From NCBI GenBank assembly GCA_002350445.1, contig DEEV01000033.1, positions 24,625 to 29,630 of the forward strand: DNA of 5,006 bases, written 5' to 3'. This document shows positions 1 to 5,006 of the stretch, in pieces; the stretch's first letter is position 1; the number at the start of each line of letters is the position of its first letter. Origin of the DNA: Treponema sp. UBA2869 (lineage in GTDB: Bacteria > Spirochaetota > Spirochaetia > Treponematales > Treponemataceae). The position numbers were made by a program, and so were the translations under genes. A model generated the notes under the pieces. The model saw only the letters and a list, made by a program, of their open reading frames with translations, did no database searches and was not told the origin of the DNA.

Positions 1-1
1 G

Positions 2-892
2 GCAATCGATGCAGAAGATAAATTCAACCGCTTAAAAGAACGTGAAATTGGATTGCGAAAAAAGGAACACGAAATTAAGCTTGGAAAAACACAAGAACTT
101 AATGACTTTTTGATTCACAGCAGGCGCACGCTGGAAAATCTTGTGCGCACCTTAAAAGAAGGTGAAATTTCCCGCGAAAAAACTTTGGGTGTAAAGCAGT
201 TTATTTCTGACCTTACGGAACAGACTCAGAGTCTCGAAGAAAAAATTGAAGCAGAAGAAGAGAAAATTAAGCGTGAAGAAAAAGCCTTTGAAAATCAGCT
301 TAAAGAAAAAAAACATCCTTCGAGCAGTAAAAAAACAAAGAAAAAAATCAGCAATTCTGAAGCTCTTAAAAATGCAGAGCCGCATTTTATTGAAGGTTTA
401 AAAAAGCCTGTTGAATCAGGCGAGAATGAAGTGCTTGAATTTAAGCCTGGAGCATCTGTAAAGGCTGGTGTGGCGCAAAACGAAGGCGTGATTATTGATG
501 CGGCCGGAAAGGGAAAATGGCAGGTGCAGTTTGGCAGCGTAAAAATGGTTATAAAGGAAAAGGATCTGGTTCTGGTTCGTGCAAAAAAAACTGAGACTGC
601 GATTCAAAGGGCTTCTTATTCGCTGGAAATCGAAGGTGAAACAGAAAGACCTGTTTTTGAACTACGTCTTTTGGGAATGCGTGGTGAAGAGGCTGTTCGT
701 GCACTGGAAAAACAGATCGATCTTGCGGCCTTGAATAACCTTCAACATTTCAGCGTAATTCATGGAAAAGGCGACGGAGTTTTGATGCAGCTTGTCCGCG
801 ATTATCTTTCGCATTCGCCGTTAGTTTCAGATTTTGAAACAGCACCGGCAGAAGACGGCGGCGCCGGCAAGACCTATGTAACGTTGAAATAA
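2..892 (+). CDS. mutS2: MutS2 family protein, C-terminal part (5' end outside window)
   Basis: The frame is open from base 2 with no stop before it, so this is the last 296 codons of a longer gene; the TTG at 53 is internal. Visible regions in order are a Glu/Lys-rich segment predicted to be coiled coil (fragment residues about 1-105), a Lys/Ser linker (about 100-124), a KOW-like beta segment (about 143-192, VLEFKPGASVKAG to EKDLVLV) and a C-terminal Smr domain (about 215-296) with HGKGDG at 254-259 and a GGAGKTYVTLK end. That order matches the C-terminal half of MutS2, a cytoplasmic DNA- or ribosome-associated ATPase linked in other bacteria to suppression of recombination and to rescue of collided ribosomes. 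The ATPase domain must lie upstream. One oddity is LRLLGMR at 221-227, where Smr domains usually read LDLRGxR, so nuclease activity is doubtful. A methyltransferase gene follows after 14 bases. Confidence 0.9.
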   Translation, partial: AIDAEDKFNRLKEREIGLRKKEHEIKLGKTQELNDFLIHSRRTLENLVRTLKEGEISREKTLGVKQFISDLTEQTQSLEEKIEAEEEKIKREEKAFENQLKEKKHPSSSKKTKKKISNSEALKNAEPHFIEGLKKPVESGENEVLEFKPGASVKAGVAQNEGVIIDAAGKGKWQVQFGSVKMVIKEKDLVLVRAKKTETAIQRASYSLEIEGETERPVFELRLLGMRGEEAVRALEKQIDLAALNNLQHFSVIHGKGDGVLMQLVRDYLSHSPLVSDFETAPAEDGGAGKTYVTLK

Positions 893-906
893 TCGCGGGT
901 TTGATT

Positions 907-1674
907 ATGGAATGGTTCGAAAAAGAGGATTTCTGGATAAATTACGCGCCTGTAATGTTTGATGACGCGCATTGGGTAGAAGCGCCGGCAGTTGCAGAAG
1001 CAGTAAAGAAAATTGCAAATCTTAAGGATGGTGATTCCTTGCTTGACGCGGGCTGTGGCATTGGCCGTGTTTCGGTAGAGTTTGCCGCTCTTGGTCTTAA
1101 TGTAACCGGTGTAGATTTAATTCAGGCTGAACTTGATGCTGCCGCCGAATCTGCTAGTGACGAAGGCGTTCACATTAATTTTATAAAAGCTGATTTGCGA
1201 AAATGGAACCGCCCGCAAAGCTTTAACTGTGTTGTAAATCTTTATACTTCTTTTGGCTATTGCGACACTACGGAAGAAGATTTTGCTTACCTTAAAAATA
1301 TGTGCGACAGTGTAAAAAAAGGCGGAACCTTTATATTTGAAGGTACAACTCGCGAAATTGCCGCAATGTATTTTACAGAAGGCGAAGAATTTGAACGTGG
1401 CGGCTATAAAGTTGTTACAGATTTTTCTGTGGAAGGGGATTGGGAAGGACTTCGTTCACATTGGATGCTTTACCCGTCCGGCACAAACCTTAAAAAAAAT
1501 CCCGATGTTAAACCTGTCGTAGACCACTGTTTTGTTCAGCGTCTTTATCCTGCAACTTTTCTACGAGATAAAATTCTGGAGTTGGGTTTTTCCGACGTAA
1601 AAATTTACGGTTCCTTCAACCTTACTCCGTATAATCAGACCGCCGCAACTTGTGTTATTGTTGCCAAAAAATAG
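907..1674 (+). CDS. Class I SAM-dependent methyltransferase, substrate unknown
   Basis: This is a 255-residue soluble protein with a Rossmann-type methyltransferase core. Motif I is LLDAGCGIG (residues 45-53). The second strand ends in the acidic residue expected to hold the SAM ribose (VTGVDL, D70), and NFIKADLR at 91-98 matches the region before motif II. NLYTSFGY (111-118) is the motif IV-like strand that often follows in small-molecule or general methyltransferases of this group. The C-terminal part (about 205-255) has the usual YPATFLRDKILELGFSDVKIYG pattern of a final helix and strand pair. ATG at 907 was chosen over TTG at 901 as the stronger codon; neither has a clear Shine-Dalgarno sequence, so coupling to mutS2, which ends 14 bases earlier, is plausible. 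Its stop is 4 bases from that of the convergent gene. The fold is clear, but the substrate cannot be read from the sequence. Confidence 0.88.
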   Translation: MEWFEKEDFWINYAPVMFDDAHWVEAPAVAEAVKKIANLKDGDSLLDAGCGIGRVSVEFAALGLNVTGVDLIQAELDAAAESASDEGVHINFIKADLRKWNRPQSFNCVVNLYTSFGYCDTTEEDFAYLKNMCDSVKKGGTFIFEGTTREIAAMYFTEGEEFERGGYKVVTDFSVEGDWEGLRSHWMLYPSGTNLKKNPDVKPVVDHCFVQRLYPATFLRDKILELGFSDVKIYGSFNLTPYNQTAATCVIVAKK

Positions 1675-1678
1675 TTTT

Positions 1679-2572
1679 TTAGTTTGCAAGCCGCTGATGC
1701 TCTGCCATAATCGGGTCCCAGATTTCGTGATACAGAGCTTCGTAATCGGTTCCTTCTGCAGAAATTCCGCATTTAATCATATCATATATTACTCTGTATT
1801 TTTCATTTCGTTCCATTACCGGATCACTGTACCAGTTTTCAGCTAAAACTTCTTTTATTGAAGAACCGTAATAGCCCATAAAATAGCATTGAGCACCTTC
1901 TCTATCCCAGACTGCCGGATAGTAATAATTTGCTTCACCATTGCCTGTGTTGCAGAAAAAAGCTCCATCGTCTCTAAATGTAAATGTTAATTCCCAGGTG
2001 ATATCTTCTTCGTATTCCATTACATAGCTTGTATGAAATTTTACTGTATCTTTTGAAATTGCCAGCCAGCTTCCGCCTTCTCCTATGCCGGAGCCATCTT
2101 TGCCGTGCCAGAAACTATAATCTTTTCTAAAACTGAAAATGTAATAATTTTCCTTGTTGTTTTGATATTCATCCCAGCGCATTGATGAAAGATATTGTTC
2201 AAGTTCGGCTGCAGTTTTAGGTGCTGTAAATTTAGGCTGCTTTTCTGAAAGATAACCGCCGAATACCCATCCGTATTTTGCTTTTTCATCCTTCCATTCG
2301 TAAACCGGCAAAAGAATTTCTACCCACGGTGCTGTAATTCCGTCAATGGTTGTTTCTTTTCCGATTGCAACAATTTTTACATATTGTCTGTGAATAAGCG
2401 AGCAGATTTTATTTGCTGAAAGACTTGCTGATTCCCGTACGCGAAGACCTTCCGGTGAATTTACGTACATTGTATCAAGAACTTTTCCCTGTTTATAAAA
2501 TCGTGATGAGTCTGTAAATGCGAGGGTAGCAGTGAAGATCAGAAATAAAACTAAAATGATTTTCTTTTTCAT
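1679..2572 (-). CDS. Secreted SH3-domain protein of unknown function
   Basis: This 297-residue protein starts with a signal peptide: MKKK, then a hydrophobic run IILVLFLIF, with a likely signal peptidase I site after ATLA (about residue 18). No lipobox cysteine is present, so it is probably periplasmic or released rather than a lipoprotein. Residues about 30-109 resemble a bacterial SH3 domain, with MYVNSPEGLRVRES early, APWVEILLPVYEW in the middle and YGWVFGGYLS at the end; such domains often bind peptidoglycan or peptides. Residues about 115-297 are rich in aromatic and acidic residues, include GSGIGEGGSWLAIS and probable beta strands, and match no family I recognise. ATG at 2572 is the natural start because the signal peptide begins there. 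No good Shine-Dalgarno precedes it. A TAAAAT -10-like hexamer (2579-2584) would place transcription start almost at the ATG. An intrinsic terminator at 2612-2639 separates it from asd, so it is probably its own unit. Confidence 0.85.
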   Translation of the reverse strand: MKKKIILVLFLIFTATLAFTDSSRFYKQGKVLDTMYVNSPEGLRVRESASLSANKICSLIHRQYVKIVAIGKETTIDGITAPWVEILLPVYEWKDEKAKYGWVFGGYLSEKQPKFTAPKTAAELEQYLSSMRWDEYQNNKENYYIFSFRKDYSFWHGKDGSGIGEGGSWLAISKDTVKFHTSYVMEYEEDITWELTFTFRDDGAFFCNTGNGEANYYYPAVWDREGAQCYFMGYYGSSIKEVLAENWYSDPVMERNEKYRVIYDMIKCGISAEGTDYEALYHEIWDPIMAEHQRLAN

Positions 2573-2611
2573 GAATGTATTTTAAAGGTTTATTTTGGTT
2601 AAGAAAAGATG

Positions 2612-2639
2612 AAAAAAAACACGAATTCCCACATTCGTG
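2612..2639 (-). terminator. Intrinsic terminator downstream of asd
   Basis: Read on the minus strand, a perfect 7-bp stem (CACGAAT at 2639-2633 with ATTCGTG at 2626-2620) encloses a 6-base loop and is followed at once by eight T residues (2619-2612). This is the standard rho-independent layout. It lies about 136 bases past the asd stop and 39 bases before the SH3 gene start, so it most likely ends the dapA-asd transcript and insulates the next gene. A second copy of the 5' arm (CACGAATT, 2649-2642) could pair with the same 3' arm. Confidence 0.75.
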
Positions 2640-2664
2640 AAAATTCGTGCTCGTTTTATTGGTA

Positions 2665-2716
2665 GATTCTAAAAATTTGCTCCAAGTTTTCGCAAATTTT
2701 TTTAACGAATCTACGA
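2665..2716. repeat. 52-base palindromic repeat, copy 1
   Basis: This is the first of two direct copies 65 bases apart that agree at 50 of 52 positions. It contains nested inverted repeats: GTAGATTC (2662-2669) with GAATCTAC (2707-2714), and AAAAATTTGC (2671-2680) with GCAAATTTTT (2692-2701), around an 11-base loop. The arms are separated by 1 base on one side and 5 on the other, which gives an asymmetric bulge. It has no U-tract and is AT-rich, so it does not look like a terminator. It lies in the 203-base gap between asd and the SH3 gene. Confidence 0.85.
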
Positions 2717-2729
2717 AGTCTAGTAAGTT

Positions 2730-2781
2730 GATTCTAAAAATTTGCTCCATGTATTCGCAAATTTTTTTAACGAATCTACGA
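2730..2781. repeat. 52-base palindromic repeat, copy 2, overlapping the asd stop
   Basis: This is the second copy of the repeat, 13 bases beyond copy 1 and in the same orientation. AAAAATTTGC (2736-2745) and GCAAATTTTT (2757-2766) form the inner stem. The outer arm is shorter, because only GATTC (2730-2734) matches GAATC. It differs from copy 1 by A to T at 2750 and T to A at 2753. Its outer edge (GAATCTACGA) contains the asd stop codon at 2776-2778 and the final asd sense codon next to it. Confidence 0.85.
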
Positions 2782-3873
2782 TAGGAAACCCTTTGCCTTC
2801 AAAAGTTCTGCGTTCAAGATTCCACCAAGAGCTGCACCACGCTTTGTGTTGTGGCTGAGTGCTACAAACTTGATGTCGAATACGTTACATGGGCGAAGAC
2901 GTCCGATAACGCAAGCCATTCCCTTTTCAGTCTCGCGGTCGCGGCGTGGCTGTGGGCGGTTTTCTTCGTGGCGAACAACGATTGGATGTTCTGGAGCGCT
3001 TGGAAGCTTGAGTTCCTGTGGAACTGAAGTGTAAGAAGTCCAAATTTTTTCAATTTCTTCGAGGCTTGGTTTTTTGTCTTCTGGCAAATCAAATTCAAGA
3101 GAAACGCAAGCTGTGTGTCCGTCTACTACAGGTACACGAGTACAAGTAGAAGAAACAAGAGGACCTGCAGCGTTTTCAATCTTTCCGTCCTTTACAGTTC
3201 CCAAGATTTTGAGACATTCTTTTTCTGTCTTTTCTTCCTCGCCGCCGATAAATGGAACGATATTATCAATCATGTCAAAAGATGCAACACCAGGGTATCC
3301 GGCACCAGAAGTAGCCTGAAGAGTTGTTACAATCATTCTCTTGATTGGGTATCCAGCCTGAATCAAAGCGTGGATTGGCATCATGTATGTCTGAAGTGAG
3401 CAGTTAGGTTTAACTGCAATAAAGCCCTTGTCCCAGCCGTGATGCTTTTTCTGTTCAGCAATAACGTCGAGGTGAGACCAGTTGATTTCTGGAACGAGCA
3501 TTGGAACATCTTCTGTCCAGCGGTTTGCAGAAGCGTTAGAAACAACCGGGATTCCTTCAGCAGCATAAGCAGCTTCCAAAGCCTTAATTTCGTCTTTTCC
3601 CATTTCGAGAGCAGAGAAAACAAACTGACATTTTCCAACTGCCTTCTTTTCGTCGTTAGCATCTTCTACGATGAGGTTAGCTACAGCCGCAGGAATATCT
3701 GCACCAATGAGCCAGCGGTTTTTTACAGCTTCACAGTAAGGTTTACCAGCCGAGCGAGGGCTTGCTGCAACGTAAGTAACTTCAAACCATGGATGGTTTT
3801 CCAACAATTTAATATAGCGCTGACCAACCATACCAGTAGCGCCCAAAACTCCAACTTTTATCTTTTCACTCAT
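2776..3873 (-). CDS. asd: Aspartate-semialdehyde dehydrogenase, archaeal/yeast type
   Basis: This cytoplasmic enzyme reduces aspartyl 4-phosphate to aspartate 4-semialdehyde with NADPH, the branch point to lysine/diaminopimelate, threonine and methionine. The protein has 365 residues. The N-terminal Rossmann motif is VGVLGATGMVGQ (7-18), the catalytic cysteine is C158 in KPNCSLQ, GGEEEKTEKE lies at 210-219, and RVPVVDGH (246-253) carries the probable catalytic histidine H253. PQPRRDRE and a C-terminal GAALGGILNAELL are also typical of the archaeal/fungal branch rather than the E. coli-type enzyme. ATG at 3873 is preferred over TTG at 3879 because AGGAG (3885-3881) lies 7 bases before the ATG but only 1 base from the TTG. 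It lies downstream of dapA on the same strand, separated by a repeat element. Its TAG stop lies inside the edge of palindromic repeat copy 2. Confidence 0.95.
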   Translation of the reverse strand: MSEKIKVGVLGATGMVGQRYIKLLENHPWFEVTYVAASPRSAGKPYCEAVKNRWLIGADIPAAVANLIVEDANDEKKAVGKCQFVFSALEMGKDEIKALEAAYAAEGIPVVSNASANRWTEDVPMLVPEINWSHLDVIAEQKKHHGWDKGFIAVKPNCSLQTYMMPIHALIQAGYPIKRMIVTTLQATSGAGYPGVASFDMIDNIVPFIGGEEEKTEKECLKILGTVKDGKIENAAGPLVSSTCTRVPVVDGHTACVSLEFDLPEDKKPSLEEIEKIWTSYTSVPQELKLPSAPEHPIVVRHEENRPQPRRDRETEKGMACVIGRLRPCNVFDIKFVALSHNTKRGAALGGILNAELLKAKGFLS

Positions 3874-3880
3874 TTTCAAA

Positions 3881-3885
3881 CTCCT
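3881..3885 (-). promoter_or_regulatory. Ribosome binding site that sets the asd start
   Basis: AGGAG on the minus strand, preceded by an A-rich run, lies 7 bases before the ATG at 3873. The alternative TTG at 3879 is 1 base away and cannot use it. The heptamer array of the adjoining repeat element begins only 5 bases further upstream (3891). Confidence 0.8.
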
Positions 3886-3924
3886 TTTTTTAGGTTTTAG
3901 GTTCTAGGTTTCAGTTTTTAGGGT

Positions 3925-3940
3925 GGGGGAAGTCTCCCCC
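3925..3940. other. GC-rich hairpin in the spacer element core
   Basis: GGGGGA (3925-3930) pairs perfectly with TCCCCC (3935-3940) around the 4-base loop AGTC. The stem is stable, but no T-run follows it on either strand, so it does not have the form of an intrinsic terminator. In the dapA-asd transcript it would lie about 50 bases before the asd start and could slow RNA decay or polymerase. Confidence 0.6.
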
Positions 3941-3979
3941 TCGCTTCAGCCTGCTACGCAGTCTTACGCTACCCCCTCT

Positions 3980-4000
3980 GCGGGCTCAATCGCCGCCCGC
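3980..4000. other. Second GC-rich hairpin in the spacer element core
   Basis: GCGGGC (3980-3985) pairs with GCCCGC (3995-4000) around a 9-base loop. A small CTGC/GCAG hairpin (3951-3961, loop TAC) lies between this stem and the G5/C5 hairpin. CCCCC at 3972-3976 could also pair with GGGGG at 3925-3929 in an alternative fold. Confidence 0.55.
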
Positions 4001-4045
4001 AACGCCTGCTCAAATCCCTAGCACCTAGCACCTATAACCTAGTAC

Positions 4046-4960
4046 CTATAAATTACAATCCTTAATAGCCTGCTCAATCTGTTTCTTTGCTGTGTCGTTA
4101 ACTTCAACAAGCGGCAATCTCAATCCGCCTGCTGCCATTCCCTTTACGTTCATCGCATACTTAATTGATGAAGGGTTTCCGTCGCAGAACTCTGCTTTGA
4201 AGAATGGAGCGAGTCTGTAGTGAATCTCGCGTGCCTTCTTAAAGTCTCCGTCGAGTGCAGACTGTGCGAGCTCGTGCATTAAAGCAGGAATCATGTTTGA
4301 AGCAACAGAAATAATTCCGTCTCCACCACAAGCAATAAGTGGCAATGTTAAACCGTCGTCGCCGCTCATTACAGAAAAGTCCGGCTTTTTAGACTTAATT
4401 TGTCCAATAACTTCCATCATCTGAGCAACACTACCGCTTGCTTCCTTTACACCTGCGATGTTAGGTAATTCAGCAATGCGTGCAAGCAAATCTGTTGGAA
4501 TATTCAAACCTGTGCGGCCTGCAATGTTGTATACGATGATTGGAATGCCAACCTTTGAAACTGCGGCAAAGTGCTGATAGATTCCTTCTTTTGAAGGCTT
4601 GTTGTAATAAGGTGTTACAACAAGAGCGGCATCTGCGCCAGCCGCCTTTGCACGTTCACAATACGCAACAGCATCTTTTGTATTGTTTGAACCGGCACCA
4701 AGAATTACAGGAATCTTTTTTCCGGTTGATTTTTCAAAAGCGCGAACTTCTTCAAAAACAATTTCAATAAGCTTGTCTTCTTCGCTGCCCGGTTTTTCGT
4801 CGAGAGTAGGGGTTTCTGCGGTGGTTCCAAGTGGAACAAGACCGTCTATGCCTTCCTGGAGCTGATGTTTGACATTTTTTCGGAAGCCCTCAAAGTCAAC
4901 TGAACCATCAGCTTTCATTGGTGTAATCAAAGCTGTAAAAGCACCACGAAAAATACTCAT
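4046..4960 (-). CDS. dapA: 4-Hydroxy-tetrahydrodipicolinate synthase
   Basis: This class I pyruvate aldolase condenses pyruvate with aspartate 4-semialdehyde, the first committed step of diaminopimelate/lysine synthesis. The 304-residue TIM barrel shows LGTTAETPTL (44-53; T46 and T47 contact substrate in the family), PYYNKPSKEG (117-126), YNIAGRTG (144-151, with Y144 and R149) and GVKEASGS (170-177) with the Schiff-base lysine K172. It is about a dozen residues longer than the E. coli enzyme, largely because of extra residues at about 55-80 after the GTTAE motif. The two histidines that help bind inhibitory lysine in E. coli are not at the matching place, so feedback control may differ (inference). 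ATG at 4960 has AAGGAG (4972-4967) 6 bases upstream. It precedes asd on the same strand, and its TAG stop is formed by the outermost bases of the spacer element. Confidence 0.96.
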   Translation of the reverse strand: MSIFRGAFTALITPMKADGSVDFEGFRKNVKHQLQEGIDGLVPLGTTAETPTLDEKPGSEEDKLIEIVFEEVRAFEKSTGKKIPVILGAGSNNTKDAVAYCERAKAAGADAALVVTPYYNKPSKEGIYQHFAAVSKVGIPIIVYNIAGRTGLNIPTDLLARIAELPNIAGVKEASGSVAQMMEVIGQIKSKKPDFSVMSGDDGLTLPLIACGGDGIISVASNMIPALMHELAQSALDGDFKKAREIHYRLAPFFKAEFCDGNPSSIKYAMNVKGMAAGGLRLPLVEVNDTAKKQIEQAIKDCNL

Positions 4961-4975
4961 ATTTTGCTCCTTGTA

Positions 4976-5002
4976 TGACCGAAATAGTGGTCAAAAAATA
5001 TA
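4976..5002 (-). promoter_or_regulatory. Possible dapA promoter -10 and adjoining inverted repeat
   Basis: On the minus strand, TATATT (5002-4997) resembles a -10 box. It would start transcription near 4990, giving a 5' leader of about 30 bases with the dapA ribosome binding site. An inverted repeat TGACC (4976-4980) / GGTCA (4989-4993) with an 8-base spacer falls on the predicted start and could be an operator or a short leader hairpin. The -35 region would be outside the window, so this is tentative. Confidence 0.3.
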
Positions 5003-5006
5003 TTTG

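Larger units (their letters stand above)
3891..4051. repeat. GC-rich spacer element flanked by inverted heptamer arrays
   Basis: About 161 bases fill almost all of the dapA-asd gap. The left end has 7-base units (TAGGTTT, TAGGTTC, TAGGTTT, CAGTTTT, then TAGGG; 3891-3923). The right end has CCTAGCA twice, CCTATAA, CCTAGTA and CCTATAA (4017-4051). Taken as reverse complements, 3891-3923 and 4016-4048 match at 24 of 33 positions with heptamers in phase, so they behave as imperfect terminal inverted repeats. The core (about 3924-4010) is roughly two-thirds G+C, unlike its surroundings, and holds several hairpins. No ORF or transposase is present, so if mobile it would be a MITE-like passenger. 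It starts next to the asd ribosome binding site and includes the dapA stop codon. Confidence 0.75.

Noticed and set aside
301..350. A-runs in mutS2 as programmed frameshift sites
   Set aside because: The frame continues cleanly through the Lys/Ser linker into KOW-like and Smr regions, so the A-runs are explained by AAA lysine codons.
901..906. TTG at 901 as methyltransferase start
   Set aside because: ATG at 907 is in frame two codons later, is the stronger codon, and no Shine-Dalgarno favours the TTG.
1661..1690. Terminator between the convergent methyltransferase and SH3 genes (A6-TAG-T6)
   Set aside because: The stem is made only of A-T pairs with a 3-base loop, and I found no GC-containing extension; too weak to call, although termination must occur near here.
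2493..2750. Minus-strand ORF of 85 codons starting in the palindromic repeat and overlapping the SH3 gene start
   Set aside because: It runs through the repeats and the intrinsic terminator, overlaps the signal peptide region of the real gene in another frame and has no recognisable domain; its coding look comes from AT-rich repeat sequence.
3439..3900. Plus-strand ORF of 153 codons opposite asd
   Set aside because: It is antisense to a clear, full-length asd with intact catalytic motifs; its composition is that of a reverse-complement shadow and it has no ribosome binding site or domain.
3891..4051. CRISPR or telomere-like array from the TAGGTTT heptamers
   Set aside because: Units are 7 bases without spacers and inverted at the two ends, with no cas genes; resemblance to plant telomere repeats is coincidental in a bacterial operon spacer.
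4961..5006. Lysine riboswitch upstream of dapA
   Set aside because: Only 46 bases of leader are visible and they contain a short palindrome and ribosome binding site, not the multi-helix lysine aptamer; a more distant element cannot be judged.

Overview
The window looks like a chromosomal piece of a spirochaete, most probably a gut or rumen-type Treponema. The evidence is indirect: moderately low G+C, AAA/GAA-rich codon use, a secreted SH3-type protein of a kind common in treponemes, and an archaeal/yeast-type aspartate-semialdehyde dehydrogenase beside a bacterial dapA. No rRNA or other decisive marker is present, so the genus is an inference.

Layout. Positions 2-892 (+) hold the 3' part of a mutS2 gene: coiled-coil, Lys/Ser-rich linker, KOW-like segment and C-terminal Smr domain. 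It is followed after 14 bases by a class I SAM-dependent methyltransferase (907-1674, +). That gene converges, with 4 bases between stops, on a secreted SH3-domain protein of unknown function (1679-2572, -). The 203-base gap at 2573-2775 holds an intrinsic terminator for the minus strand (2612-2639) and most of two near-identical 52-base palindromic repeats. Next come asd (2776-3873, -) and dapA (4046-4960, -), with dapA upstream of asd in transcription order. The 172 bases between them are almost entirely one GC-rich repeat element flanked by inverted arrays of 7-base units (3891-4051).

Function. asd makes aspartate 4-semialdehyde and dapA condenses it with pyruvate, so the pair covers the entry to the diaminopimelate/lysine branch. 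They probably form one transcription unit that reads through the repeat element and ends at the terminator near 2612. MutS2 and the methyltransferase may be co-transcribed, but nothing visible links their functions.

Most unusual points. Two different inverted-repeat elements each supply the TAG stop codon of the gene just upstream of them (asd and dapA). The dapA-asd spacer element has heptamer arrays in phase and in inverted orientation around a core of about two-thirds G+C. The MutS2 Smr domain keeps HGxG but has LRLL where the LDLR motif is usual. I see no CRISPR array, transposase, phage gene, tRNA or defence-type cassette, and no convincing new multi-gene system; the novelty candidates are the repeat elements.
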